From positions 24,213,746-24,277,745 of the forward strand of contig OX940872.1 of the NCBI GenBank assembly GCA_954871525.1: a DNA stretch of 64,000 bases, read 5' to 3'. The position numbers were made by a program, and so were the translations under genes. Below the pieces are notes generated by a model, which was given only the letters and a program-made list of their open reading frames with translations, had not been told where the DNA came from and searched no databases. Origin of the DNA: Parietaria judaica (taxonomy: Eukaryota > Streptophyta > Magnoliopsida > Rosales > Urticaceae). Below, one piece after another: positions 1-12,005 of the stretch. Numbering within the stretch: the first letter of the stretch is position 1; each line of letters begins with the position of its first letter.

Positions 1-90
1 TTCAATTGTTTATTCGTAATTGATAACAGAAACACTATTTATCTTTGATTTTTTCTTTTAATTGAGTGCTTTCAAATTATTTGTTCCCAG

Positions 91-717
91 CTAGTTGGAA
101 CCGTAGAGGCGTCCTGTGTCTATTTCGGGACCGCTTGGTGGCTCTTGACGACGATCCCAAACATATGTGACGTGGATAACCTTCCCGAGGGCTCCCCGTG
201 GACATGTCCTGGTGACGACGTATTCTACAACGCCTCCATCATATGGGGAGTGGTAGGCCCAGGGAGGATGTTTAACACGGCGGGAGTGTACGGTGCGATG
301 AACTGGTGCTTCGTAATCGGTGCCCTATCGCCGCTTCCTGTGTGGCTTCTGTCTTGCATGTTTCCGAAGAAGAAGTGGATCCCGTTGATCAACATGCCAA
401 TTTTCTTGGGGGCGGCGGGGGGTATGCCGCCGGCGAGGGCAGTAAACTATTGGATGTGGGGCGCTGTAGGGATCTACTTCAACTTCTACGTTTATCGCAA
501 GTACAAGGGGTGGTGGGCCCGCCACAACTACATCCTCTCGGCAGCTCTCGATGCCGGCATGGCCTTCACCGCGGTGCTGCTCTACTTCACACTGCAGAGC
601 AAGGACATCTTCGGCCCCGACTGGTGGGGGTTGGACTCCACCGACCACTGCCCCCTTGCCACCTGCCCGACCGCGCCCGGTGTCGTGGGACCCGAGGCCT
701 GCCCGGTCATCCAGTGA
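91..717 (+). CDS. Oligopeptide transporter (OPT family), last exon only
   Basis: This is the C-terminal 208 residues of a plant OPT-family transporter, a plasma-membrane proton-coupled carrier of small peptides or metal chelates. The exon opens after an acceptor (ttgttcccag, ending at 90) and reads straight through to TGA at 715-717. OPT hallmarks are present: LVGTVEASCVYFGTAWWLL, the short loop IPNICD, WGVVGPGRMF, the SPLPVWLL helix, NYWMWGAVGIYFNF and the late motif YKGWWARHNYILSAALDAG. At least four hydrophobic segments alternate with short loops. The final segment ends in a Cys/Pro-rich tail (CPLATCPTAPGVVGPEACPVIQ region), as in OPT1/OPT4-type members. The N-terminal two thirds lie left of the window, so the exact paralogue and start cannot be given. 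No lesion is seen in the visible part. Confidence 0.9.
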   Translation, partial: LVGTVEASCVYFGTAWWLLTTIPNICDVDNLPEGSPWTCPGDDVFYNASIIWGVVGPGRMFNTAGVYGAMNWCFVIGALSPLPVWLLSCMFPKKKWIPLINMPIFLGAAGGMPPARAVNYWMWGAVGIYFNFYVYRKYKGWWARHNYILSAALDAGMAFTAVLLYFTLQSKDIFGPDWWGLDSTDHCPLATCPTAPGVVGPEACPVIQ

Positions 718-1471
718 TGATGCCACTCATTTTATTACGTTGAAAATAACATATTGCAAGGTTGTACAGTTTTTTTCTTCTCTTCTAAGTTTGGATTTTC
801 TTCCTATGTTTCTCAGTGATTTAATGCCAATAATATTTTCTTCTAGTTATTTGACATCTAAAATCTATTTTTTTCACAAGTGATAAAAGTGGAAAATGAG
901 GATCTCAAAATTTTTTTTTATTATTTTTTTTTTCTTGTTTTATTTGTAAGATGAAATGGAAGGTCCTATACGACAATAAAATTGTTGGTCGTTAGAGTTT
1001 AGTCCAAAAATTGGAAAGAGAATGGAAACGACATGAATCTTGATATCGACTTTAACGATACGACAATATGCACACAAATTGTTGATAAAAGAAGCAAAAC
1101 TCGACCAGAGCATTTCAGTGAAACCAACAATAAACGTAAAATAAAAAATGATATAATGTTATCTGTTGGAGGATTCTTCGGGTTTGTTCCACGAATCAAA
1201 TCCCATATTAATTTTTGTATTATAATAAAAAATCATGGGCCATACATGTATGTAAGTTGGAAAACTTGAATGTGCTATAAATAATTTCTGTTATATTAAT
1301 GTAAAATATTATGTCTACAGCAATAAATATTATATTTATCAAGCAAGTATCACTCATCATATTCATTATAGTTGTTCATCGCCATCTCTTTGTAAATTTT
1401 AGATTTTGTGATTCAACCATTTTGTCTCATCCGCCGTAAAACTTTATAAACTATAATATTTTATAAAAATA
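718..1471. other. AT-rich intergenic DNA, no gene seen
   Basis: This is the 3' flank of the transporter gene. Homopolymer T/A tracts and short spurious ORFs only. The OPT 3' UTR and polyadenylation signals presumably lie in the first few hundred bases. Confidence 0.5.
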
Positions 1472-2359
1472 AGGGATAATAGCGGCAAAAGTGGCCAAAG
1501 TTAGGCCAAGTGTGCAAATAAGTGGCCAAACCGATTTAATATCGGCATAAGTAGCCAAAGTTTACCAAACCGTGGACAGTACAAATTCCATCCATTTCAT
1601 GTCAACACCGTTAGTCCCGGCTCTAACTAACAATGAGGCCAAAATTATTAACGAGATTATCACTTTTTTTACAAAGTTTTTAAAACACTACCCATTTTGG
1701 TACATTTTAATACACAAAATGAGTAATATTTTTAAAAATATATTGTGGCTAAACGGGTATTTCCTTAAACAAAATTTCGGGTTTCTAACAATTAAATATA
1801 TCTCAATAAAATAATATTACAAAGTCTCGATTTTAGCCTCGACTCTAACTAACAATGTTAGGCCAACATTATTAACGAAATTTTTATTTTGTACAAACGT
1901 ATTAAAACATACATATTTTAGTTCATTTTAATACACACAATGAGTAATTAAAAAAAAAACTTGTGGCTAAATGGGTATTTTTGCTTATGGCAATATTTTT
2001 ATATTTATTAGAGAAGTTTTTTGTGCTATTGATGTTGATATATTGTTTTTATTGTTCATGTAACATTTTTGAAGTTCATATAGTGTTCTTGATATTCATA
2101 TATTATTTTTAATGTTGATTTTAGTATTAATCTTCTTGATGTTCATATCATGTTTTCATATATTGACCTAAAATCTCAAACCAATTGAAAAAATAACGAT
2201 TTTAGCGCTGACGTGGCTAACGGCGTTGACATGAAATGGATGAAATTTGTACTGTCCACAGTTTGGTAAACTTTGGCTACTTATGCCGATATTAAATCGG
2301 TTTGGCCACTTATTTGCACACTTGGCCTAACTTTGACTATTTTTGCCGCTATTATCCCT
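1472..2359. mobile_element. Long-TIR MITE (Mutator-like architecture)
   Basis: The first ~140 bases (from agggataatagcggcaaa) return as reverse complement at the right end (2212-2359, ending gccgctattatccct), with a few mismatches. The element is 888 bp and has no coding capacity. It is flanked on both sides by aaaaata (1465-1471 and 2360-2366), a plausible target-site duplication. Very long terminal inverted repeats with a 7-9 bp duplication suggest a non-autonomous Mutator-like element, but the superfamily is inferred. Confidence 0.8.
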
Positions 2360-3818
2360 AAAAATAATTATGTAACAGAAAATAATTTTAGAGTAAAATT
2401 AAAATTGGACAAAAGCATTATATCTATTATATTTTAGAAGTAAAACGTACTCATTATAACACACGCTGAACGATATATGTATATTTTGATATTTATTTTC
2501 TTTTATATTTCACGACTGCACGATGTCTCAAAATAAAGAAGCCAAGATTTTAGAATCATGAAATTATAGAGTTTTCAAAAATTTCAATTTCTTAATGACT
2601 TTTTCAATACACCAAAACCATTCATCAGGTGCATGGATGACATAAATTTCATTTACATTCAACCTTTTGTTATAATTATTGAAAATAAATCAGACCGAAT
2701 CGCAGCGAAGACATATCGAAGAATCAAAACACGACATAGAAATTCATCCGAGAGAAGAAACTTGTGGAAGCTAGGGTTTGAGAGGAGCGTGAATTAAGGA
2801 CCTAAACCCTAAACCCTAAATCCGTCTCTGCAAAATGCTGATGATGAGCGAGAGAGGGATTATTTGAAAAGCTGGAAGAAGAAGTAATTAGGCATCGTAT
2901 TACATGAAAACTCAGAATCCAACTTGAATAGAATTCAAGAAAAGAAGAGATGAATGATACTCATTCTTTCAGTTTCACCGCACGAAAATATTGCAATTCT
3001 ATCTTTTCTCGGGTTTGAAGAGAGGAAAATGAAATGGGTTTTAATTTGTGCGCTTGGTATAGGTTTGACCGATTGAGAAAAGTGAAATCACGTAAACGTA
3101 TAAAATGGTGACAAATGACATTTAACAGATAAATAATAGCATAAATCATTTTGTACTTGCAATGAGACGAAAAAGATACTTTTAATATTTTCACTACAAT
3201 TGAATAAGATTAAGAATATGCCATAAAATTTATATACTTCAAGATTCTTTTTACGCCATTTTTTTACTATTAAAATTATCATTATTTATGAACTTGTATT
3301 TTTTTCATTTTCGTTCACTTATTGTTTAAGTGACGTCTTTATTACGGTAGAGAAAATATATTTCATAAGAAAATTAATCGCGAGTCTAATATTTAAGGAT
3401 ATATTTAAATTACAAGTATCACGAGTCTAATATTTGACAATGAAATAAAAGATTGTATTAATGTCACTACATAATAAATCAAACTATTAGTATTTATGCC
3501 GAACTCTAATTTGATAATCAGGAACTAATTGAATATTGCACAAATAGACGTGAATTAAGTTTTTCCTACAATAAAGTTCAACAAAGTAATAATTTTTTAT
3601 ATTTATTACTGCATGTCGCGAGAATCAATTTGGCCACAAATCCTATGTTAGAACATGATAATTACTTTGGTACATGACAAAGTAGCTAGTACACACAAAT
3701 ATATATATTAGTCACTTATTTATTATTCTTTTTCTTCTCTTTTCTAGCTTTTGAGTCCTTATTGTTCTAATTTTTTTTGCTTCTCAGGCCTCTTGTTACT
3801 TTCCTTTTGTCATTGGAT
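2360..3818. other. AT-rich intergenic DNA, no gene seen
   Basis: No supportable coding region. A short purine-rich stretch around 2690-3060 has the look of an old 5'-leader (it includes the telo-box at 2801), but no ORF on either strand resembles a known protein. Confidence 0.4.
2801..2821 (+). repeat. Short interstitial telomere-like repeat (telo-box)
   Basis: Three tandem copies of the plant telomere unit (CCTAAA/CCCTAAA) lie here, and a single TAGGGTTT occurs 25 bp upstream. Telo-boxes are common in plant promoters of translation-related genes, but no adjacent gene was found, so function is unknown. Confidence 0.6.
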
Positions 3819-5040
3819 GTAACACCCTTAAATGGGGTAGAAGAAATAAAAAAATAAAATAAAAAAATGACAACTTGGAAGAACTGACCGATCAAAATCC
3901 ACGTAATCATAAATTTGAAAAACATTGACTATTCAACGTCCACATCATATAAAACGACAACATTTGACTAAGTCAAAATTATATAACACGACCAAAGTTA
4001 CCTATAGGACTTAAACACGTCAACAAAACACTGAAAATCCACAGTTATATGTACAAGACCACCATAAAAGACAAAATACGATATCACCATCATTGTATAA
4101 TCCATCGCTACATATTTTACAACTTTAACAAAGAGTCGGCCATATAGAAACTAATACTCACCTAAGAAAGACCAACAAAGCAAAATGAAAAGACGAGATG
4201 CCCAAACAACAACTCCCGCTAATCCTCGTCTGACAACTGACACTGTACACCACCTGAGGGGGAGGAAAAATAAACGGATGAGCACATACAGTGCTCAGCA
4301 GGGATAGCTATTATCAAATCCATAAGTGGATGGTGAACTGGCCCCGCTTTTGGTTCCCTCTTCCTAAGACAAGAACGCATAACCGAGATTTTTCCGACAT
4401 TTACGAAGCAAATCCAAATTATTGTTCATTATTTTTATCTATCCATATCAGTCATATTAATAAAAACGCTTTTTACGTATAGCCACTATACGCCAAAAAC
4501 GCGTGTTATGAAAATAGGTCCCGATATAATTATTTCCAAAATTAAAAATAGAACAAGTTAATGATGGCTTGACACTTTGTTGACTTATCTACTTGCTATC
4601 ACTGACGGCTTGACACTTTCGAAATAAAGTCATGTCCGTCCAAGATGAAGACACTTCATACTTGATTTAATCTCAACGGTGCGGACCAGCACCATGACCC
4701 GGTAATAGGTCACCACTATACAATGATTGAGTTAATCAATAGTCTTTCGCGATTATTATATTCCGTATAACAATCTAGACTATTGACCGCTTTTAGTTAT
4801 TATTTATATCGTGTATGTTAAACCTCCTCACATAAACCACAGTGATAACGAGTACACGATTTGCAAGGTTATATAATAACTATGGAATCAAAACATTCAT
4901 CACATTCATTTAAGAAAAACTTGAACAAAATTGTCATTGATAAATTGAAACTTAATCTTTGAATAAAGAAAAACGTCACAATCTTATACAAGCGGGATTG
5001 GCATCTGAATTTAGGGTCATACTTATCAGGTACGTCCACC
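3819..5040. repeat. Probable LTR-type repeat remnant
   Basis: Starts with tgtaacaccctt, a common 5' terminus of plant LTRs, and contains a motif block (cctgagggggagg ... gatgagcacatacagtgctcagcaggg, 4253-4303) of the kind seen in dispersed plant LTR repeats. No right terminus or target duplication was found, so the borders are approximate. The last part directly abuts the copia relic and may include remains of its 3' LTR. Confidence 0.35.
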
Positions 5041-5057
5041 AATCTCCTACTTGCACT

Positions 5058-5790
5058 CTAAAGAAGATGCGTCACGTTCTTCAATCCCATGTTCTCCAAG
5101 TGTCTTGAGAATGTCTTCTCGCTTATCGTCTTGGTAAAGGGATCCGCCAAATTTTCTTCCGAGTCTATTTTCATAACCTGTACGTCACCTCTCCGTACTA
5201 TCTCTCTTATGAGATGGTACTTCCTTTCTATATGTTTTCCCTTAGCATGGCTACATGGCTCTTTACAATTAGCTATTGCACCACTGTTGTCACAATACAG
5301 TGTCAGTGGCCTTTCCGCATCTGGAATAACTTCCAGGTCTATGAAGAAATTTCTTAGCCAGACTGCTTCCTTTGATGCCTCACAGGCAGCAATGTTTTCA
5401 ACCTCCATTTTGGAATCTGCGATACAGGATTGCTTAACGCTTCTCCATACTATCTCTCAATTGCCAAGGGTAAATACTGAACCAGACGTAGATTTCCTAG
5501 CGTCTCTATTTGATTGAAAATCAGAATCGGTATAACCTAGTGGATTCAAGTCATCACCTGAATACACTAACATATAGTTCCTCGCTCTCCTTAGATACTT
5601 GAGTATGGCTTTCACGGTTTTCTAGTGAGCCAAGCCACGATTAGATTGGTATCGGCGAACAATTCCAACTGCGTAGCATATGTCTGGCCTAGTACACAAC
5701 ATTGCATACATCAGGCTACCTACGGCTGAGGCATAAGGGTTACGCTTCATCTGTGGTTTTCGGACCCGTTTCCTTTGACAGGAACACTCC
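5058..5790 (-). pseudogene. Ty1/copia polyprotein relic (end of RT plus RNase H)
   Basis: Read on the minus strand, the sequence carries copia reverse-transcriptase C-terminal motifs (NPYASAVGSLMYAM, RPDICYAVGIV, then LNPLGYTDSDF). The RNase H end follows: WRSVKQSCIADS, EASKEAVWLRNF, CDNSGAIANCKEP, KGKHIERKYHLIREIV and NLADPFTKT. The 351-nt segment 5058-5408 is open and ends at a natural copia stop. Upstream the frame is interrupted, with stops near 5455 and 5622. Downstream (5040-5056, minus strand) gtgcaagtaggagattgg resembles the copia polypurine tract that precedes the 3' LTR. The rest of the polyprotein is absent and the relic is cut off near 5790, where a hAT-like repeat begins. Confidence 0.85.
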
Positions 5791-5807
5791 ATGCCTAGAA
5801 TAAAATG

Positions 5808-6304
5808 CTAGAAACCGTGTACCCGGTACCCGGTTTAATACCCGATTTTTTTTAATTTTCATTTTTATTTATTTATTAGGGTTCTTTCTTTTCTCTTTCA
5901 TTAGGGTTACAAACTTCATTTCTCTTCGTTAATGTTGATGATGCTTGATGGGTGGACAGTGACATGATGGTTGAAAGTCGGAAACGAAGAAAACAAAAAC
6001 GCATTTTTTTTAATGTATTTTAATTTGTAGATAATGGTTGTATGTTCTTTATTTACGATACACATATTATTTTGAGATAATTTTATTTTTTATTGAAAAA
6101 ATTATAAAACGGATCGGGTAATAACCCGGACACGATTGAAAATCCGAACCCGGATTTCAAACCGGGTACTTGGTACTAAAACTGGGTTCCAAAAACCTAA
6201 TACCCGGATTTCGGGTACCGGGTACTAATTTTCAACTACCCGAAAACCGGATCCGGGTACAGGGTACTTCAAAAAACCGGTTACCCGACCCGGTTTCATC
6301 CCTA
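5808..6304. mobile_element. hAT-like non-autonomous repeat
   Basis: The ends are rich in repeated tacccgg/accgggta words. The right terminus (gacccggtttcatccct) is, in reverse complement, the classic hAT-MITE start tagggatgaaaccgggt. The left end (gaaaccgtgtacccggtac) is a degenerate match, and no clean 8-bp duplication was found. No coding capacity. Confidence 0.5.
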
Positions 6305-6627
6305 GCTATTATTGTTGAAATAAACAACCACTTTAATAATTTGGTATTAAGGGGCGGACCCATATTTTGAAAAACAAATTCCTAAATTAAAAAAATTATT
6401 TGAGTTAAACTCCTAAAATAATCTAACATAACACTCATATTTTGCTTTTATTTTTAAACTATTTGAGTATGAAAAATGAATAAAAATCTAAGAGTTTTGG
6501 GACTAAATAATTAGCTGTTTTGAGTTAAATTCATTAAATTAAAAAATTATTTAAAAGTATCTGAGTTAAACTCCTAAAATAATCTAACATAATACACATT
6601 TTATTTGTTTTTATACTATCTGTGAAT

Positions 6628-6866
6628 GAAAAGTGAACAAAATATTTGGGGTCAAAATTGGACAAATCAAATAATTTAAGAGTTAAAATAAATAAAAAAA
6701 CTAAAAAAAGATTTTTCTGGACAATAATCGTTGTTCTTCATAGGTGTACCAAAAAAAAAAAACAAATAAGCTTGAAAAGTGTTTTTAGTTTTGTTGATTA
6801 AATTTTAAATATATTTGAATATGAAAAGTGAATAAAATATTTGGGGTCAAAATTGGACAAATCAAA
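6628..6866. repeat. Diverged tandem direct repeats (44-bp core twice)
   Basis: A 44-bp core (gaaaagtgaacaaaatattt...) at 6628-6671 returns at 6823-6866 with one mismatch. Weaker flanking similarity (ctcctaaaataatctaacata at 6409 and 6570) shows that an AT-rich unit of about 160-190 bp was duplicated here. Confidence 0.65.
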
Positions 6867-6889
6867 GAGTTCAAGGTTAAATCATAAAT

Positions 6890-7352
6890 AGGGTTAATGA
6901 CGGTATAAAATACTCAAAGTTTGGTCAAAGAACCTTTCGTGTACCTAAAGTCTAAAAGTGATGGCAAAAATACCTAAAGTCACATTTGAGGAGTTGGCCA
7001 CTCCATTTTCGTAACGCAGTTAACTTACCCGTTAACTCTTGCCACGCGGACAAACGTGGACTGGTGACGTAACAATTTTTTGTCACGTGGATGAGCCCAC
7101 ATCAGCCTCATTTACGATAAAACAACGCATTGAACCCAAAATTAGGCTCGTCCACGTGGCAAAAAAAATGTTATGTCAGAAAGGCAGGTTTGTCCGCGTG
7201 GCCAGAGTTTACGGGTAAGTTAACTGCGTTACGAGAATTGAGTGGTCAACGCCCTAAATGTGATTTTGGGTACTTTTTCCACGACTTTTAAAATTTAGGT
7301 ACACGGAGAGTTCTTTGACCAAACTTTGAGTATTTTTACCGTCATTAACCCT
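6890..7352. mobile_element. 463-bp MITE with ~150-bp terminal inverted repeats
   Basis: The left arm (agggttaatgacggtataaa... tttggtcaaagaacc) and right arm (ending gaccaaactttgagta... gtcattaaccct) are reverse complements over most of their length, so the element can fold almost completely. Both flanks begin or end with AAAT, a possible short target duplication. It lies about 100 bp upstream of the SF3B5 start codon and so sits in that gene's promoter region. A lone terminus of the same family is at 63046-63170. Confidence 0.8.
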
Positions 7353-7461
7353 AAATATTATAATCCAAAAATAAAAATAAACCATAATCCTATTTCTTTT
7401 GAGTTATACTGAAACACTCCCATTTTTTCTCCGATTCGCTTTGAATTCTCCATTCCCGAAC

Positions 7462-8619
7462 ATGCAGGTAAAGCTTTCTCTTCCTCGTTCGTCTCTCGAA
7501 TTTCTGATCTAGCTTTGTTCTCATCGATTCACCTCCCATTTCGAAACCCTAGGCCAGGCTTCAAAATCCCCAATTTTTGTTGTGTAAATTTGGATATGCT
7601 TTTAGGTTTATGCATATGAATTTGTGCAGGCTAGTGACAGGTTCAACATCAACTCCCAGCTTGAGCATCTTCAAGCTAAATACGTCGGTACTGGTCACGC
7701 CGATTTGAACAGATTGTGAGTGTTTCTAACCATTCACTTCTTTGGAAATGGCTTTTATGGAAGTGCTTTGGCCTGTAAAAGTGTTTGAAATGGGGCGGAC
7801 CAGGCCAAAATCGGTATGCAGGTTCATGGTGCCGGGAACTTGGCCCGGTTTACAACCCGAGAACCAGAACCGGGCCAAGACATACAGGGTTTTTATTTAT
7901 TTATAGTTTAAGCTTTTAGGGCTGTATTATAGCCTCAAATCATGTTTTGTTTGAAGTTTAGAGTCTAACTACCAGGCTCGGCTTAAAAAAAGCGTTTTGC
8001 CTGTTCGCCTCGTCGAGGCGCGCCTCACTAACGCCTTTTAAAACAATGGTTTAGACAGTATATAACTATATATTATTTGATTTGAGTCTATTTATTTCAG
8101 TTCTTTATCTAATCAAAGGTTGGCTTTTTTCAAAACCGGCCGGGCCCAGCTCCCAATTTTTAAAAAACCAGGCTTTTTCGAAACCGGAACTGGGGCCAAA
8201 GAAAGGGCCAATAGCCTGGTAGTTGGACTCAGTTTCATCTATTGATTAGACGAACGGCCTCTTCGCATTGAATCTCTTTTAATTGTGCGTTGATTTCGGT
8301 TTGTTGCAGCGAGTGGGCCGTGAACATTCAACGCGACAGCTATGCTTCCTACGTTGGCCATTACCCTCTTCTGAGCTACTTCGCCATTGCTGAGAACGAA
8401 TCCATCGGAAGAGAGCGCTACAACTTTATGCAGGTACTCTCTCTGGTTATTGAAGCGTTGATTTTGTAGGTCGTGATGTCAGGGATGAACAAGTTCGTGT
8501 ATTTTTCAACTCACATGGAGTCCTATTTTCTTCTCGTCCTATTTCTGAATTTTGTGTTCTTTACTCTGCAGAAAATGCTTTTGCCGTGTGGGCTTCCCCC
8601 AGAAAGAGAGGACGATTAA
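7462..8619 (+). CDS. SF3B5: Splicing factor 3B subunit 5 (SF3b10)
   Basis: Encodes the small SF3b10 subunit of the U2 snRNP SF3b complex, which acts in branch-point recognition in the nucleus. Coding exons are 7462-7467, 7630-7715, 8310-8433 and 8572-8619. All introns are GT-AG and phases fit. The total is 264 nt, 87 residues, the usual family length. The protein runs from MQASDRFNINSQLEHLQ through YVGTGHADLNRFEW, NIQRDSYASYVGH and ESIGRERYNFMQKM to LLPCGLPPEREDD, near-identical to known plant SF3b10. The first coding exon is only two codons (ATGCAG) and would be missed by ORF scans. Intron 2 (594 bp) holds a GC-rich repeat. The start codon is fixed by family conservation. Confidence 0.96.
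7795..8240. repeat. Repeat insertion within SF3B5 intron 2
   Basis: The intron is expanded by DNA rich in ggcccgg/accgggcc words at both ends (7795-7885 and 8125-8235), with partial inverted symmetry. This resembles a decayed hAT-type MITE. Termini and target duplication could not be set. Confidence 0.4.
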
Positions 8620-11254
8620 GGCGTTGGGATTTCTATATTTCAGAGTCGAAGCATTTCGATCTCCGGTTTTCTCAAACCTCTGCACCTTTTCTGTATGAAT
8701 GTACACATTTACTATCTCTGACTAAAAATTGAGAAATCAAATGCTGAGATAGAGTCTCTTCTGGGTTTTATTGTTTTTATACCACTTTTTTGTTTGATTA
8801 AGCAACTATCGTCCTTCCAATTCAACTTTAATTGTAGCATGCACGTTCGTTTTTTTCGTGAAAGTCCGTGTATTTTAGCCTCAAATATTAACAAGTATTG
8901 TCCCGACATCTCTAATGAAAGAACCCATTTGAAGATTTTAGTGAAATAAATGTCAAACTTTTAACTCTTTCTTTCAAATTATCTATCCCGTCTTCCATAA
9001 CGAACTGTTGACACCGGTCCTACGTTTTGTCTTTGTGGATCGAGGAGAAAGCGGGCTCCATGGGAAGAGGATTGTTACATGGGAGAAGCAAGGGAGTCAA
9101 TACCTATCAAATATACAACAATGCAATGTAGTTGGACTCTCGTGTTAATCCGAATAGTTACATAATTCTCGAACAAAATACGGTGTAAAACATCACTATA
9201 TCTATACAGTTTTGTTGCAGCTTTTCTTGCAAAAAATCCTTCATTATTTTAAATATTGATCATCTTCGACAGAGTCATGTGTTAAGTATCTTTTGCTGAT
9301 TTGTTCATGTGACGTGTCTTTTGCAATATTAGCACAAGGATGAGGAAATTATAGATGTTTGTGGTCCCTATTAACATGAAATCCTATCATTGAATCAGAA
9401 AAGCAAATTTCAATTTCAGCATTGCCCTTTCTCTTCGATTACTGCAATGACAACGATTCATTGCCAAAACTCGATTCGATCTAATCTCGAGAATCGTAAA
9501 AATAAATGACACGAAGATATCAACCAAAAAATTGATAGAAACGAGATGAGATCTCGAAGAGCTTTCGATGGTACACCGGTACATTTTCACTTTATAATCT
9601 TGTCTCTTAGGAACGGGTAACGAACTACATATGTTGTTATCGAACTATTTCTTTGGGGCAACCGATTTTCCGCCAAGATTGCAGTCTTCGACCGGTTCTT
9701 TAATTTTTAATTGATTTTCTCATTAAGCAAACAATTTGAGAGCATAGAGTTATTTGCTTGGTGAAATGACATTCACTAATGCGTTCTCATTAGAAAGAAT
9801 GATTTCTTTAACGAAGCAAAAAGTAGCGTTTGGACAATATTGCTGTTGGCTTCTTTAAAAAAAAAAAAAATTGAACTATATTTTTTTTTTTTTGGAAGAT
9901 TATTTTACTATAAGATTGCTATTTGTTTATGAGCATTCTTTTATATTTTATTTTTCAATTCCAACATTGCATGAATTAAGGCTTGGGTAGACAAAAACGA
10001 GAACAAGCTTTCTCTTTTCATGATGAAAAACGCCATAAACATAAAACTAAAGTAAGGTTCATGGATGATTTCCCAAAAGCATCTTCTTAAAAACATATTA
10101 ATAATGCAAAATAATGTAATTTTCCTAACTTTAGCAATATATTGAAAGCTTCTTTTGTTTAGAAATGATTCACACTTCTTTTTAGATACATTATTTGAAT
10201 TATACCCTAAATTACAAAGTTAATGCACTCAATTGAACTTTTTAATTTTGTTAGAAAGTTAATGCATTATTTCCTATTACTAACACATTTATTGAGATAC
10301 AAGTAAAAAATAGTTTTTTATATATGAATAGGAAAATATGGGAGTTGATTTTATATATATTTTTTTCCATATGAACACAAATTAAAAGCATTTGTTGGAA
10401 AAGTGCATCTTTTTTCAAGACTTCTCTTAATGAAAAAAGAAAGAAAAAAAAAACGTAATGGGTTGGAGTTATGGCCCAATTTATAAATGGGCCATAGTGA
10501 AAGACTAATTTCAAAGTGGCTTGAAATATAAATTTTTAATAATGATTGGGGTAGGCCCAGAAGAAGTTGAGGTGTACATATATTGATAAAATCTGTGGGA
10601 CCAACAAAAAAGATGTGAGACAAATAGGGCTCAAAGGTGTATAGTTGGTCCACATATCAAAATGAAAAACAATTTTATGGTCAAATCATATACCAACTAT
10701 TTATCTGTCTATAAGCTAATGAAAGCAACACTTCAATACCATGGGACACTTTCACTTGCCCACTTAAAAACTCCATCTTTCTTGTATTTTTTTTTTCTTC
10801 TATTACTATTAAATAATCTATATAGGATGAACAAAGTACTATTAGACTATTAGTTATATTAAGTTATATGAGTAAGTTACTATTTGACTATCATCCCAGG
10901 AAATTGCAATCTAAATAAAGTTGCAATTCCAAGCACAACAAAGTAGGATTACCAAAAAAAAAGTGGGTAAAATAAAATAATAAAAAAAGTGGGTAAAATT
11001 TGGATTTTCAACCCTAATATGACAAATTTTGAATTTACGTGTTCAATTACCTTATCAATCTTTATAGAATTTTTCGATTAACTAGTATAATTGACAATGA
11101 TTTATTACAAGTTTTTTACTGGTCAACACATAAAAACGGTTAGCACACGGTGTTTTATAGAACTTTGAACCTTACAAGTTGCAACTAACATGATATGTAT
11201 TTTTCGTAACATATAAAAGTTGGACACATTTTGGTATAAGTCAAAGCCTACCGA
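8620..11254. other. AT-rich intergenic DNA, no gene seen
   Basis: Begins with the SF3B5 3' UTR. No coding region or RNA gene could be supported. Homopolymer A/T tracts occur at 9857-9891 and 10447-10453. Confidence 0.5.
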
Positions 11255-11635
11255 CAAAAGTCAAAGACAAGTGGCCGACGAACAAAGACATTGGCGAGGC
11301 CCGGACTCAAAAAGACCGACGAGGCGACATGACCGACAAGGAGACAAGTCTGACGAAGACCTTGGTCTGACAAGCACCCTTGTCATAGCTTAACGAGGGC
11401 AAAACTTATAATTATTCCATAGGACGAGGAGATCCGAGATCACGAAGATCCCCGAGAAATCCTCCATATTCCCCCGGACTCAATATACGAACTCGCGGGC
11501 AACCAGAAGACATCGATGACGAATCAAGAAAGCACCGACGAGCCCCTCGATAGGGCTAGGGGCCGCGACAACCCCCTGTGGTGTTAGAGAAATTCGTAGG
11601 TCCCTGGAGGTGCAATTTCAGGGAATTGGTTTTCC

Positions 11636-11643
11636 TATAAATA
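11636..11643 (+). promoter_or_regulatory. TATA box of LTR-like promoter
   Basis: TATAAATA in an otherwise GC-rich block, followed after about 30 bp by a pyrimidine-rich leader. This is the usual layout of a plant LTR U3/R boundary. Confidence 0.6.
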
Positions 11644-11843
11644 GGATTTTCCCCTCCTCATTTCCACACTCACTCACAACTTTCTCTAGAGCTTCTCTAT
11701 CTAGCTTTCTCTCTGTAAAAAGTCGCCCTCTATTCCCTAGGAAGAATTGAGAGCTTGCTGGCAGAGGCTTGTCTAATAAGAGATCTAGAGTAGAGTCTCA
11801 GCCTCGACAAGAGAAGTTGTTCGTCGAGTCGTCAAAGGAGTTT

Positions 11844-12005
11844 CCCTTGTCAGGTAAAGGTGCCCTCGCCTGCCTCGATAGGGTCGACAAGGAGCATCCT
11901 TTGTCAGGTCAAGGCGCCCTCGCTTACCTCAACAGGGTCGACAAGGAGCATCCCTTCTCAGGTCAAGGTGCCCTCGCCTGCCTCGATAAGGTCGATAGAG
12001 AAGAA
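11844..12005 (+). repeat. 54-bp tandem repeat, three copies
   Basis: Units 11844-11897, 11898-11951 and 11952-12005 share ctcaggtcaaggcgccctcg and gggtcgacaaggagcatcc words. The period of 54 bp keeps one frame open (18-residue unit of the PLSGxGALAxLxRVDKEH type). The frame has no recognisable start context and lies in retroelement DNA, so coding is doubtful. Confidence 0.8.

Noticed and set aside
2690..3194. Minus-strand ORF and leader-like sequence near the telo-box
   Set aside because: No recognisable protein, no coherent exon structure; recorded only as an unexplained stretch.
6170..6370. 66-codon ORF on + strand
   Set aside because: Falls inside the right arm of the hAT-like repeat; the Pro/Arg-rich product comes from acccgg words, not from a gene.
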